The translations under genes and the position numbers were made by a program. Of a stretch of 33,301 nucleotides of DNA, positions 16,121 through 24,233 are shown in pieces (position 1 is the first letter of the stretch; each line of letters begins with the position of its first letter). This stretch comes from DATGCT01 sp964495575 (GTDB lineage: Bacteria; Patescibacteriota; Minisyncoccia; UBA6257; GWB1-50-10), in the NCBI GenBank assembly GCA_964495575.1, contig CAZBVS010000006.1, positions 1 through 33,301 on the forward strand. Reading direction: 5' to 3'. The notes under the pieces are model-generated. The model had not been told where the DNA came from, searched no databases, and was given only the letters and a program-made list of their open reading frames with translations.

Positions 16121-16768
16121 ATGAAAACAAAAGTCCACAATTTAAAATCAGATAAAAAAGGAAGCATCACCCTTGATGATGGAGTTTTTGGGGTAGAGTG
16201 GAATAATGATTTAGTGTATCAAAGCGTGGTAACTCATAGAGCTAATACCCGGCAGAAGATAGCTCATACAAAAGGAACCAGTGATGTTCGAGGTGGAGGA
16301 AGAAAGCCTTGGCGTCAGAAAGGAACCGGAAGAGCTCGACACGGAACAATAAGGTCTCCTTTGTGGAAAGGTGGGGGAGTAACTTTTGGACCTAGTAAGC
16401 AGAAAAAATTTGGGAAGAAGCTTAATAAGAAGATGAAAAGAAAGGCTTTATTTTCAGTTCTTTCTAAAAAATTAGACGAAGGGGAAGTTATAATAGTTGA
16501 TTCTTTGGTTTTGGAAGACAATAAAACAAAGAACGGGAAAAAAATTGTAGACCAAATACTGGATGGAGTAGAAGAGAAAGGAACCTTGCTTTTTGTGCCG
16601 GAGTTGAATAACAAAGGTTTTTATAAAGCAGTAAAGAATATAACTGATGTTCATGCTATGCGTTCAGAGAGTTTAAATATATACGATCTTCTTTCATATA
16701 AATATGTAGTTTTTGATAAGAAGTCCGTTAAAGAGTTAGAGGATCATTTTAAGATTAATAAAAAATAA
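16121..16768 (+). CDS. rplD: Ribosomal protein L4
   Basis: 215 residues, normal length. The long loop that lines the exit tunnel is recognisable as GGGRKPWRQKGTGRARHGTIRSP, followed by WKGGGVTFGP. The C-terminal Rossmann-like part has the usual FVPELNNKGFYKAVKNI. Eight bases separate it from rplC, with AAAGGAAG upstream as a ribosome binding site. In proteobacteria L4 represses its own operon; no such element can be judged here. Confidence 0.95.
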   Translation: MKTKVHNLKSDKKGSITLDDGVFGVEWNNDLVYQSVVTHRANTRQKIAHTKGTSDVRGGGRKPWRQKGTGRARHGTIRSPLWKGGGVTFGPSKQKKFGKKLNKKMKRKALFSVLSKKLDEGEVIIVDSLVLEDNKTKNGKKIVDQILDGVEEKGTLLFVPELNNKGFYKAVKNITDVHAMRSESLNIYDLLSYKYVVFDKKSVKELEDHFKINKK

Positions 16769-16770
16769 AA

Positions 16771-17199
16771 ATGAGTAGTGTTTTAGATAAAATTATACCA
16801 GGTAAGGATAAAGGTAAGAAGTCTGATAAGAAAGAGAAGAAGGAAAAGAAAGAGAAAAAGAAAGCAGATAAAAAGAAGAAAAAAGAAAAGAAGAAACAGG
16901 TTTCTGCTCCTGGTGGTTTTTCAGGTAAATCAGTTATTAAAAAACCTTGGATTACCGAGAAAGCAAGAGATATGAATGAAGAAGGTAAATATGTTTTTAT
17001 CATAGATAATGAGGGAAATAAAAGTGAGGTTAAAAAAGAGATAGAGCAACGTTATGATGTGTCTGTTAAGAAGGTAAATGTGTTAAGACAGTTAGTTAGA
17101 CCTAGTAGTTTTAGAGGAAGACAAGGGAGGGCTAAGGTTGTTAAAAAAGCAATTGTCACATTAAAAGAAGGGGATAGCATTAATATTTTCCCAGTATAA
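16771..17199 (+). CDS. rplW: Ribosomal protein L23 with basic N-terminal extension
   Basis: 142 residues against ~95-100. The L23 domain begins near IKKPWITEKARDMNEEGKYVF and ends normally, with the basic loop SSFRGRQGRAKVVKKA. The first ~55 residues are an added low-complexity lysine tail (KKEKKEKKEKKK repeats). L23 borders the tunnel exit and is the dock for trigger factor, itself altered here. The ATG lies two bases after the rplD stop. Confidence 0.93.
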   Translation: MSSVLDKIIPGKDKGKKSDKKEKKEKKEKKKADKKKKKEKKKQVSAPGGFSGKSVIKKPWITEKARDMNEEGKYVFIIDNEGNKSEVKKEIEQRYDVSVKKVNVLRQLVRPSSFRGRQGRAKVVKKAIVTLKEGDSINIFPV

Positions 17200-17213
17200 A
17201 ATAAATTAAGTAT

Positions 17214-17987
17214 ATGAGTAATTCTCAAAAACAATTTAAGAAAGGTAAAAGATCAACTGGTGCAAGAAACTCCCAAGGGAGGATGACTGTTCGTTGGAGA
17301 GGGGGTGGTCATAAAAGAAAATATCGCCAGGTGGATTTTGTACAGGATAAGTATGATATTTCGGCTAAGGTAGAATCTATTGATTATGATCCTAACAGAA
17401 CCGCAGATATTGCCTTATTGAGTTATAAAGATGGAGAAAAAAGATATATCCTCGCTCCGGATGGGTTAGAGGTAGGAGATGAAGTAGTTACCTCTGATGA
17501 AGCACCGATCAAAAAAGGAAACAGAACTCTTTTGAAGAGAATGCCTATTGGAACCTTGGTTCATAATGTTGAGATGAAGCCAGGTAAGGGAGGTCAGATT
17601 GGACGTTCTGCAGGAACAGGTTTACAGGTATTAGGAAATGAGGAAGGATATACTCATTTGAAGATGCCTTCTACCGAGATACGAAAGATAAGATGGGATT
17701 GTTATGCTTCTGTAGGTCAGGTTTCAAATCCAGAGCATGGTTCTAAGAAGTTAAGGAAAGCTGGTCAGAGTCGTTGGCGAGGTCGTCGTCCTAAGGTCCG
17801 TGCTTATGCCATGGGGGCTCATGATCATAAGTATGGAGGTGGTGAAGGAAGACAACCTCGAGGAACGAAGTATCCTAAGGATAAATGGGGTAATATTACC
17901 GGTGGTCGTAAGACCAGAAAGAAGAATAAAAAGTCAGATAAGTATATAATTCAGAGAAGGAAGAAAAAGAAGAAAAAGAAAAAATAA
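17214..17987 (+). CDS. rplB: Ribosomal protein L2
   Basis: 257 residues (275 typical). Near the peptidyl-transferase centre and intersubunit bridge. RWRGGGHKRKYRQVDF near the N-terminus and GGGEGRQPRGTKYPKDKWG near the C-terminus are conserved. The usual DHPHGGGEGR reads DHKYGGGEGR, keeping Asp-His but changing the next two residues. It ends in a run of lysines. No Shine-Dalgarno; A/T-rich translation start. Confidence 0.95.
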   Translation: MSNSQKQFKKGKRSTGARNSQGRMTVRWRGGGHKRKYRQVDFVQDKYDISAKVESIDYDPNRTADIALLSYKDGEKRYILAPDGLEVGDEVVTSDEAPIKKGNRTLLKRMPIGTLVHNVEMKPGKGGQIGRSAGTGLQVLGNEEGYTHLKMPSTEIRKIRWDCYASVGQVSNPEHGSKKLRKAGQSRWRGRRPKVRAYAMGAHDHKYGGGEGRQPRGTKYPKDKWGNITGGRKTRKKNKKSDKYIIQRRKKKKKKKK

Positions 17988-18005
17988 TTTTAATTAATAT
18001 AAATT

Positions 18006-18299
18006 ATGTCACGTTCGCTTAAAAAAGGACCATACGTTGATCCAAATATTATAAAAAAGATTTCTCGTCAAAAACCAGAGGACGGGGTTATCAAAACATG
18101 GGCTAGAGATTCTGAGATATCTCCGGATATGGTTGGTTATACCTTCGGAGTATACAACGGGAAAGATTTCGTTGAGGTTAAGGTTACCGAAGAGATGATT
18201 GGTCATAGATTGGGTGAATTTTCCAAAACCCGTAAGTTTATCAAACATGGAGGAAGAATGCAGCGTGAACTTGATAAATCACAAGGTGGAATATTATAA
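18006..18299 (+). CDS. rpsS: Ribosomal protein S19
   Basis: 97 residues, normal size. [19 protein letters not shown] and [18 protein letters not shown] are the S19 hallmarks. It sits in the small-subunit head and works with S13 near the decoding-site tRNAs. In conserved order between rplB and rplV. Confidence 0.96.
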   Translation: MSRSLKKGPYVDPNIIKKISRQKPEDGVIKTWARDSEISPDMVGYTFGVYNGKDFVEVKVTEEMIGHRLGEFSKTRKFIKHGGRMQRELDKSQGGIL

Positions 18300-18311
18300 A
18301 TATAAATAACT

Positions 18312-18833
18312 ATGAAGGATAAAAAACAAGCAAAAGCAAAATTGAGATATCTTCGTATATCACCTAAAAAGGTGAGGAAGGTTGCTGATGTTGTGAGAGG
18401 AATGACTGTTTCTGAGGCAGAAGCCCAGTTATTAATGAGCCCTCGAAGACCAAGCGAGAATATTTTGAAGCTTCTTCGTTCAGTTGCAGCTAATGCTGAG
18501 AACAATCAGGATATGAATCCTCATAAATTATTTATCAAAGAAATTAGAGTAGATGAGGCGCCAACTTTGAAAAGATGGAGAGAAAGAGCCTTCGGGGCAA
18601 TTAACGAGATTCATAAAAAGATGAGTCATATTAACATTGTGTTGGAAGAAAAGGAGGATATGGTGAATGACAAGTATATCATTCCGGAAAAAGAAGGAAA
18701 GGTTAAGGATGAAGATTACGGAGAGAAGCATGATCAGAAGGATAGACCGGAGGTTCATCCGGAAAAAGAAGCAGAAAAGCCAAAAGAAAGAAAAGGTCCA
18801 TTGAAGAAAATGTTTAGAAGAAAGTCAGTGTAG
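18312..18833 (+). CDS. rplV: Ribosomal protein L22 with C-terminal extension
   Basis: 173 residues against ~110. The core (AKLRYLRISPKKVRKVADVVRG ... HINIVLEEKE) is complete, with the beta-hairpin that lines the exit tunnel (EAPTLKRWRERAFGAINEIHKKMSHI). Some 60 extra residues follow, charged and probably disordered (KEGKVKDEDYGEKHDQKDRPE), ending in a basic KKMFRRKSV. A ~50-base gap before rpsC contains a TATAAT-like sequence that could be an internal promoter. Confidence 0.94.
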   Translation: MKDKKQAKAKLRYLRISPKKVRKVADVVRGMTVSEAEAQLLMSPRRPSENILKLLRSVAANAENNQDMNPHKLFIKEIRVDEAPTLKRWRERAFGAINEIHKKMSHINIVLEEKEDMVNDKYIIPEKEGKVKDEDYGEKHDQKDRPEVHPEKEAEKPKERKGPLKKMFRRKSV

Positions 18834-18882
18834 AGGTTTGTAAAATAAAAATATAATTGTTATACATAAGTAAGATATAAAC

Positions 18883-19572
18883 ATGAGTCGTAAAATAAAC
18901 CCAGATTCACAAAGGTTAGGAATAAACAAGCCATGGTCAAGTAAGTGGTTCTACTTTAAACGCCAGGGTAAGTTTTACTTGCAAGAAGATACAATCATTA
19001 GAGAAACTATTAACAATGAGATGAAGAATGTAGGGATTGATTCAATTGATATTGAGAGAACTCAGGAAGATATCAGAGTGAATATAAAGTCTAACAAGCC
19101 AGGTTTAATTATTGGTCGAGGCGGTAAGGGAATTGAGAGGCTGAAGAAGGCTTTAGATAAGAAAATGAAGAAGTTAAGAAAAGAGAAAGGGGTTAGTTTG
19201 AAGTATGGTTTACATTTGAATGTTGTGGAGATGGGGAGGTATGATATCTCCGCTCAGGTAATTGCTGACCAGATAGCCTCTGATTTAGAAAGACGAATTC
19301 CTTTTAGGGTGGTGATGAAAAGACAGATGAGGCAGATCCAGCAGAATAGAAATGTTGAAGGAGTTAGAATGCAGGTCTCCGGTCGTTTGAATGGGTCAGA
19401 GTTTGCAAGGACAGAGTGGATGGATGACGGGAATATGCCTTTGCAGAGCCTTAGGGCAGACATTGATTTTGGAGAGTCTGTGGCAAAAACAACCTTTGGT
19501 TCAATCGGAGTTAAAGTCTGGTTATACAAAGGTGAGATATTTGAAGAAGAAGATGATGAAGATAAAAAATAA
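18883..19572 (+). CDS. rpsC: Ribosomal protein S3
   Basis: 229 residues. N-terminal KH domain with the GxxG loop in LIIGRGGKGIERLK. The C-terminal domain has MKRQMRQIQQNRNVEGVRMQVSGRLNGSEFAR, lining the mRNA entry channel with helicase-like basic residues. Ends with an acidic tail (EEEDDEDKK). Full length. Confidence 0.96.
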   Translation: MSRKINPDSQRLGINKPWSSKWFYFKRQGKFYLQEDTIIRETINNEMKNVGIDSIDIERTQEDIRVNIKSNKPGLIIGRGGKGIERLKKALDKKMKKLRKEKGVSLKYGLHLNVVEMGRYDISAQVIADQIASDLERRIPFRVVMKRQMRQIQQNRNVEGVRMQVSGRLNGSEFARTEWMDDGNMPLQSLRADIDFGESVAKTTFGSIGVKVWLYKGEIFEEEDDEDKK

Positions 19573-19574
19573 TC

Positions 19575-20000
19575 ATGTTACAGCCTAAAAGACAAAAGTA
19601 TAGAAAACAGCAGAAGGGACGCTCTAGAAATAGAAAGAAAGCTACTAGAGGAACCAATATTGATTTTGGGAGTATTGGTCTTCAGGCTCGGTCTGGGGGT
19701 TGGATTACCGCTAATCAGATTGAGGCTTGTAGGAAGGCTATCAACCATCAGCTTCATAGAGAAGGTAAGGTTTGGATTCGTATTTTCCCAGATAAGCCAG
19801 TGACTAGTTTCCCGCCAGAGATTAGAATGGGTAAAGGTAAAGGAGAGGTAGATAGATATGTAGCACCTGTGAAGCCAGGGCAGATATTATTTGAAATTGG
19901 AGGAATTGATGATGATGAGGCTGCTGAAGCATTGCGTTTGGCAGGACACAAGTTACCAATAAAGGTTAAGATTCTTAAAAAATCTGAACAGTTATTTTAA
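19575..20000 (+). CDS. rplP: Ribosomal protein L16
   Basis: 141 residues. Near the A-site tRNA elbow. PKRQKYRKQQKGR and the block FPPEIRMGKGKGEVDRYVAPVKPG, including the conserved Arg in RMGKGKG, are present. It starts two bases after rpsC. Confidence 0.96.
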   Translation: MLQPKRQKYRKQQKGRSRNRKKATRGTNIDFGSIGLQARSGGWITANQIEACRKAINHQLHREGKVWIRIFPDKPVTSFPPEIRMGKGKGEVDRYVAPVKPGQILFEIGGIDDDEAAEALRLAGHKLPIKVKILKKSEQLF

Positions 20001-20002
20001 AT

Positions 20003-20206
20003 ATGAAGAAACAAGATTTAAAAGAATTTAGAAAAAAGCCGTTAGCTGATCTTAAAAAAACTCTTAAAGAAAAAAGAGAGAAGCTAAATGAGTTGGAGTT
20101 TGATTTTTCAACAGGGAAGATCCAGAATGTTAAAGACGTTAAAAAGTTGAAAAAAGATATAGCCCAAATTTTGACAATTATTAACCAAGATAAAAAAAAT
20201 GCGTAG
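20003..20206 (+). CDS. rpmC: Ribosomal protein L29
   Basis: 67 residues, two-helix protein: LKKTLKEKREKLNELEFDFSTGKIQNVKDVKKLKKDIAQI. Located near the tunnel exit beside L23. Its end overlaps the start of rpsQ by 8 bases, so the two are translationally coupled. Confidence 0.93.
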   Translation: MKKQDLKEFRKKPLADLKKTLKEKREKLNELEFDFSTGKIQNVKDVKKLKKDIAQILTIINQDKKNA

Positions 20207-20444
20207 AATAAAAGGAAAAATTGTATCAGATAAGATGGATAAAACTCGGATTGTTGAGGTGGATCGTTTGAAGAAGCACAAGCGGTATTTAAAGTATTTT
20301 AATGTTACCAAAAGGTATAAGGCTCATGATGAAGATAATGAGTACAAGAAAGGAGATGAGGTTGTTATAGAAGAAACTAAACCTATCTCTAAAGAAAAAA
20401 GATGGAGAATAGTAGGGCTTGTAAAAGAAGAAGATAATAAGTAA
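20199..20444 (+). CDS. rpsQ: Ribosomal protein S17
   Basis: 81 residues, OB-fold. KGKIVSDKMDKTRIVEVDRLKKHKRYLKYF and the later AHDEDNEYKKGDEVVIEETKPISKEKRWRIV match S17. The ATG lies inside the end of rpmC (8-base overlap). Confidence 0.95.
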   Translation: MRRIKGKIVSDKMDKTRIVEVDRLKKHKRYLKYFNVTKRYKAHDEDNEYKKGDEVVIEETKPISKEKRWRIVGLVKEEDNK

Positions 20445-20446
20445 CT

Positions 20447-20812
20447 ATGATACAGGAACAAACAATATTAAAAGTAGCAGATAACAGCGGGGCTAAGAAG
20501 ATCCGGTGTTTTCGAGTTTTAGGAAGCACAGGTAAACGGTATGCTACCTTAGGAGACACTATTGTAGCTTCGGTTTTGAAAGCAGAACCAAGAAAAGAGG
20601 TTAAGAAAAATGAGAAAGTTAAGGCAGTAATAGTACGGCAGAGGAAAGAGTATAGACGGCAAGATGGATCATACGTTAGGTTTGATGAGAATGCAGCGGT
20701 GATAGTTAATGACAAAGGAGAGCCTCGGGCTACTAGAATTTTCGGTCCTATTCCAAGAGAAATTAAAGAAACTCATCCAACCATCGTTTCGATGGCAGAG
20801 GATATTGTATAA
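20447..20812 (+). CDS. rplN: Ribosomal protein L14
   Basis: 121 residues, full length. MIQEQTILKVADNSGAKKI and VIVRQRKEYRRQDGSYVRFDENAAVIV are standard L14, which forms intersubunit bridges. Two bases after rpsQ. Confidence 0.96.
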   Translation: MIQEQTILKVADNSGAKKIRCFRVLGSTGKRYATLGDTIVASVLKAEPRKEVKKNEKVKAVIVRQRKEYRRQDGSYVRFDENAAVIVNDKGEPRATRIFGPIPREIKETHPTIVSMAEDIV

Positions 20813-20824
20813 GGATATAAAAAT

Positions 20825-21136
20825 ATGGTAAATATTAAAAAAGAAGACAAAGTAAAAATATTAGCAGGTAAGGATAAAGGTAAAACAGGGAAGGTCCTGA
20901 AGGTTTTTCCTGATCAAGGCAGAGTTGTTGTAGAAGGTATTAATTTATATAAAAAGCATGTACGACCTAAGAAAGAAGGTGAAAAAGGAGAGATTGTAGA
21001 TGTTCCTCGACCGATTGATGAGTCTAATGTTTCTATTATCTGCCCGGCTTGTTCAAAGCCAACCAGAGTTAGTAAAAAGAGAAAGGGGAAAGAGGTGGTG
21101 AGACATTGTAAGAAATGCGATAGTCCAATAGATTAG
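20825..21136 (+). CDS. rplX: Ribosomal protein L24
   Basis: 103 residues. KOW motif near the start (VKILAGKDKGKTGKVLKVF) and a C-terminal four-cysteine ribbon (CPAC ... CKKC), giving a probable zinc site. One of the first proteins in large-subunit assembly. Confidence 0.95.
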   Translation: MVNIKKEDKVKILAGKDKGKTGKVLKVFPDQGRVVVEGINLYKKHVRPKKEGEKGEIVDVPRPIDESNVSIICPACSKPTRVSKKRKGKEVVRHCKKCDSPID

Positions 21137-21155
21137 TTTTTAAGATATATTTAAA

Positions 21156-21668
21156 ATGGATGAAAAAATAGAAAAAATTAAAAATAACATTGAGAAGGTT
21201 GTGGTAAATACAGGAGTAGGTAAGTTGTCTGATAAGGGTCATTTTAAAGATAAGTTGTTACCTAATATTACTGAAGAGATTTCTTTGATTACCGGTCAAA
21301 AACCTTCTGTTCGAAAAGCTAAAAAATCAATTGCTGGTTTTGATGTTAGACAGGGTGATGTTGTAGGTCTTAAAGTAACTTTACGAGGAAAGCGAATGAT
21401 TGATTTTCTTGTGAAATTGAATAATATAGTGATGCCAAGGTTAAGAGACTTTAAAGGGATTGGTTTAAATAACGTTGACCAGAACGGTAATTTGAATATT
21501 GGTTTTGAAGATCAGTCTGTGTTTCCTGAGATAAATATGGATAAGTCGCAGGTTGATTTTGGTTTGCAGGTTAATGTAGTGCCTTTTGAGAAAGATCGGG
21601 AGAAAGCAATTGATATTTATAGAGATATTGGAGTACCGTTAAAAAAAGATAAATCAACTGATAAATAA
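21156..21668 (+). CDS. rplE: Ribosomal protein L5
   Basis: 170 residues. KVVVNTGVGKLSDKG, then LITGQKPSVRKAKKSIAGFDVRQGD and FGLQVNVV. It binds 5S rRNA. It is the last gene of the first half of the ribosomal operon; a 106-base gap with a promoter follows. Confidence 0.95.
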   Translation: MDEKIEKIKNNIEKVVVNTGVGKLSDKGHFKDKLLPNITEEISLITGQKPSVRKAKKSIAGFDVRQGDVVGLKVTLRGKRMIDFLVKLNNIVMPRLRDFKGIGLNNVDQNGNLNIGFEDQSVFPEINMDKSQVDFGLQVNVVPFEKDREKAIDIYRDIGVPLKKDKSTDK

Positions 21669-21694
21669 AATGAATTATTAGATCTAAATTTTTG

Positions 21695-21774
21695 TTGACT
21701 TAAGGCCGGTACTTTACTAAACTAAGAAACGCTCGGCCTTTAAAGATCCGGGTCTTTAATTTTATTAAAACATT
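21695..21774 (+). promoter_or_regulatory. Internal promoter and hairpin leader before rpsN
   Basis: TTGACT (21695-21700), 17 bases, TAAACT (21718-21723). Overlapping this is an inverted repeat AAGGCCG (21702-21708) / CGGCCTT (21734-21740), then a second hairpin AAAGA-TCCGGG-TCTTT ending in T-rich DNA that may attenuate read-through. This divides the ribosomal operon in two. Confidence 0.5.
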
Positions 21775-21957
21775 ATGGCTAGAAAATCACTTGTTGAAAA
21801 ATCAAAAAAAGAACCTAAGTACTCAACGCGGAAAGTTCGCCGTTGTTTTAGGTGTGGTCGTTCAAGAGGTTATATGAGAGATTTTGGCTTGTGTAGGATT
21901 TGTTTTAGGGAGTTAGCGAATAAAGGAGAGATTCCAGGAGTAAAGAAATCAAGTTAA
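21775..21957 (+). CDS. rpsN: Ribosomal protein S14, zinc-type
   Basis: 60 residues, the short zinc-binding form (type Z). Four cysteines in C-F-R-C-G ... C-R-I-C bind the metal. [24 protein letters not shown] is standard. First gene of the second ribosomal unit. Confidence 0.96.
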   Translation: MARKSLVEKSKKEPKYSTRKVRRCFRCGRSRGYMRDFGLCRICFRELANKGEIPGVKKSS

Positions 21958-21969
21958 ATTTATTGAAAA

Positions 21970-22341
21970 ATGTACACAGATTTTATTACAAGAATTAAAA
22001 ATGCTCAGGATGCTGGCAAAAGTTATTTGAAGACTCCCTATACCAAGATGGATAGGCTTGTGGCTGAGGTTTTAGAAAGAAAGGGCTTTTTTAAAAAAGT
22101 AGAAGTAAAGGGGAGAAAACCTAAGAAGATAATTAAGATTGTTTTGAATTCTAACCACCCTATTAGAGGATTTAAGTTTTTGAGCAAACCTTCTCGTAGA
22201 ATATACAAAGGATGTGATGAGCTTAAACCCGTAAAGGGAGGTCACGGATTGTTAGTCGTTTCTACTTCTCAGGGTATAATGAGTGGTTCTGAGGCAAGAA
22301 AGAAAAAGATCGGAGGGCAGATTTTATTTAAAATTTGGTAA
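21970..22341 (+). CDS. rpsH: Ribosomal protein S8
   Basis: 123 residues. DFITRIKNAQDAGK at the start and GLLVVSTSQGIMSGSEARKKKIGGQILFKIW at the end are diagnostic. It binds the central domain of 16S rRNA. In E. coli it is the translational repressor of this operon. Confidence 0.96.
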   Translation: MYTDFITRIKNAQDAGKSYLKTPYTKMDRLVAEVLERKGFFKKVEVKGRKPKKIIKIVLNSNHPIRGFKFLSKPSRRIYKGCDELKPVKGGHGLLVVSTSQGIMSGSEARKKKIGGQILFKIW

Positions 22342-22350
22342 ATTAAATTT

Positions 22351-22905
22351 ATGAGTAGAATAGGTAAATCACCAATTAAAATACCAGAGGATATAGACGT
22401 CAAAGTAGATGACGGAGTGGTTTCTGTTTCTAACAAAAAGGATAAGTTAGAGATTTCGGTGTTACCATTTGTGGAGATAGAGGTTAAGGATGATGAGGTG
22501 TTATTAAAAAAACAGAATGATGAAAAACAGGCGAGAAGTAACTGGGGAACTTTTAGAGCGTTAGTTGCTAATGCTGTGAAGGGACTTAATGAAGGTTTTG
22601 AAAAGACGCTGCTTTTAGAAGGAGTAGGTTATAGAATGAACGAGCAGGGGAAGGATTTAAAACTTGAGTTAGGCTTTTCCCACCCTATTATTTATAAAAA
22701 ACCAGAAGGGATTGAGTTTGAGTTAGAAGGAAAGAATAAGTTAACAGTTAAAGGATATGATAAGCAGAAGGTAGGAGAGGTAGCGGCTGAAATAAGAAGT
22801 TATCGGCCAGTTGAACCATATAAAGGTAAAGGTTTTAGGTATAAAGATGAGGTAGTAAGAAGGAAAGCTGGTAAGAAGGCTGTTACCGGTGAAGGAGCCG
22901 TTTAA
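22351..22905 (+). CDS. rplF: Ribosomal protein L6
   Basis: 184 residues, two related alpha/beta domains. MSRIGKSPIKIPEDIDVKVD and the C-terminal RSYRPVEPYKGKGFRYKDEVVRRKAGK are conserved. Located near the sarcin-ricin loop, where the translational GTPases act. Confidence 0.96.
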   Translation: MSRIGKSPIKIPEDIDVKVDDGVVSVSNKKDKLEISVLPFVEIEVKDDEVLLKKQNDEKQARSNWGTFRALVANAVKGLNEGFEKTLLLEGVGYRMNEQGKDLKLELGFSHPIIYKKPEGIEFELEGKNKLTVKGYDKQKVGEVAAEIRSYRPVEPYKGKGFRYKDEVVRRKAGKKAVTGEGAV

Positions 22906-22916
22906 AAAAATAATTT

Positions 22917-23267
22917 ATGAATCGTAAGAAATTAATCCAAAAAAGAAAAAGACGAGCAAGAAGAGTAAGGGCAAAGGTTGGTCCTGGGACAGCGGAATGC
23001 CCACGGCTTTCTGTGTTTAGGAGCAACCGTCATATATACGCTCAGCTTATCAATGATCAGAAAGGAGAGACAGTTGTTTCTGCCTCGTCTTTTGATGTTA
23101 AAAAAGGTACAAAATTAGAAAAAGCAGGGAAGGTTGGGGAGTTAATAGTCAAAAAGGCAAAGAAGAAGGATATTGAAAAAGTTATTTTTGATAAAGGAAG
23201 TTATGATTATCACGGCCGAGTTAAAGAATTGGCTGAAAAAGCCAGAGAAGGTGGATTAAAATTTTAA
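22917..23267 (+). CDS. rplR: Ribosomal protein L18
   Basis: 116 residues. [28 protein letters not shown] and [26 protein letters not shown] identify L18, the third 5S rRNA-binding protein. Basic N-terminal tail. Confidence 0.96.
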   Translation: MNRKKLIQKRKRRARRVRAKVGPGTAECPRLSVFRSNRHIYAQLINDQKGETVVSASSFDVKKGTKLEKAGKVGELIVKKAKKKDIEKVIFDKGSYDYHGRVKELAEKAREGGLKF

Positions 23268-23273
23268 AAAAAT

Positions 23274-23789
23274 ATGGCAAAAAAGAAATCAAAAAATAAA
23301 AAGAAGAAAAAAGGAAAGAAAAGAAAAGATAAAGAGTTTGATGATGAAGTGTTAGAAATTAGAAGAGTTACCCGAGTTGTATCGGGTGGTAAACGAATGA
23401 GTTTTAGGGCAACTGTTGTAGTAGGAAACAGAAAAGGAAAGGTAGGAGTAGCAATTGGAAAAGGAACAGATGTGGCAGACTCTATCAGAAAGGCTAAGAA
23501 TAAAGCTAAGAAACAAATGATCAAGGTGCCTTTGAAAGATGACCGCACTATTCCTTATGATGTTGATGTAAAAGAGGGAGCAGCAGAGATAAGATTAAAA
23601 CCTGTGCCGGAAGGACATGGTTTGATTGCTGGAGGAGCAGCCAGGGTAGTTTTGGATTTGGCAGGGGTTAAGGATATTTCAGCCAAACTTTTGGGAGGAA
23701 CTAATAATAAGTTGAATAATGCAAGAGTTACGGTAGAAGCTTTAAGAAGATTTGAGCATCTTTTGAATAAAAAGAATAAAAATAAATAA
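23274..23789 (+). CDS. rpsE: Ribosomal protein S5
   Basis: 171 residues. A short lysine run leads into VLEIRRVTRVVSGGKRMSFRATVVVG and IGKGTDVADSIRKAKNKAKK. The second domain has HGLIAGGAARVVLDLAGVKDISAKLLGGTN. It shapes the decoding centre and mRNA entry. rpmD (L30), expected next, is absent: only two bases separate rpsE from rplO. Confidence 0.96.
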   Translation: MAKKKSKNKKKKKGKKRKDKEFDDEVLEIRRVTRVVSGGKRMSFRATVVVGNRKGKVGVAIGKGTDVADSIRKAKNKAKKQMIKVPLKDDRTIPYDVDVKEGAAEIRLKPVPEGHGLIAGGAARVVLDLAGVKDISAKLLGGTNNKLNNARVTVEALRRFEHLLNKKNKNK

Positions 23790-23791
23790 AT

Positions 23792-24220
23792 ATGCAACTT
23801 CACGATTTAAAAAAAGGAAAAAATAAGAAAAAAAGAAAAAGAGTTGGTCGAGGAGGGAAAAGAGGTACATATTCTGGAAGAGGAATAAAAGGACAGAAAG
23901 CAAGAGCTGGTCATAGTATTCCTTCCAAGACTAAACGAATTATTCAAAAATTCCCTAAGTTAAGAGGGGTTAATTTTAATTCTCGTAAGAAGGATGCTAA
24001 GGTTTTAAATGTAGGTGATCTGGAAAATATGTTTGATAGTAAGGAGATTACTAAAGAAAGTTTATTGGAAGCTGGGGTGGTTAAAGATATGAGTGATCCG
24101 GTAAAGATATTAGGAGATGGAAAGATAGAAAAGGAGTTTGTTGTAAAAGAGGTGCCTGTTTCTCAAAGTGCTAAAAAGAAGATTGAGAAAGCAGGAGGGA
24201 AGGTTATAGAGAGTAAATAA
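23792..24220 (+). CDS. rplO: Ribosomal protein L15
   Basis: 142 residues. MQLHDLKKGKNKKKRKRVGRGGKRGTYSGRGIKGQKARAG is the typical basic N-terminus; the C-terminal domain ends normally with KKKIEKAGGKVIE. It directly follows rpsE and precedes secY, the normal order without rpmD. Confidence 0.95.
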   Translation: MQLHDLKKGKNKKKRKRVGRGGKRGTYSGRGIKGQKARAGHSIPSKTKRIIQKFPKLRGVNFNSRKKDAKVLNVGDLENMFDSKEITKESLLEAGVVKDMSDPVKILGDGKIEKEFVVKEVPVSQSAKKKIEKAGGKVIESK

Positions 24221-24233
24221 ATAATTTTGTGTT

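Noticed and set aside
16755..17003. Phe/Ser-rich ORF on the reverse strand of rplW
   Set aside because: Mirror of the lysine repeats in L23.
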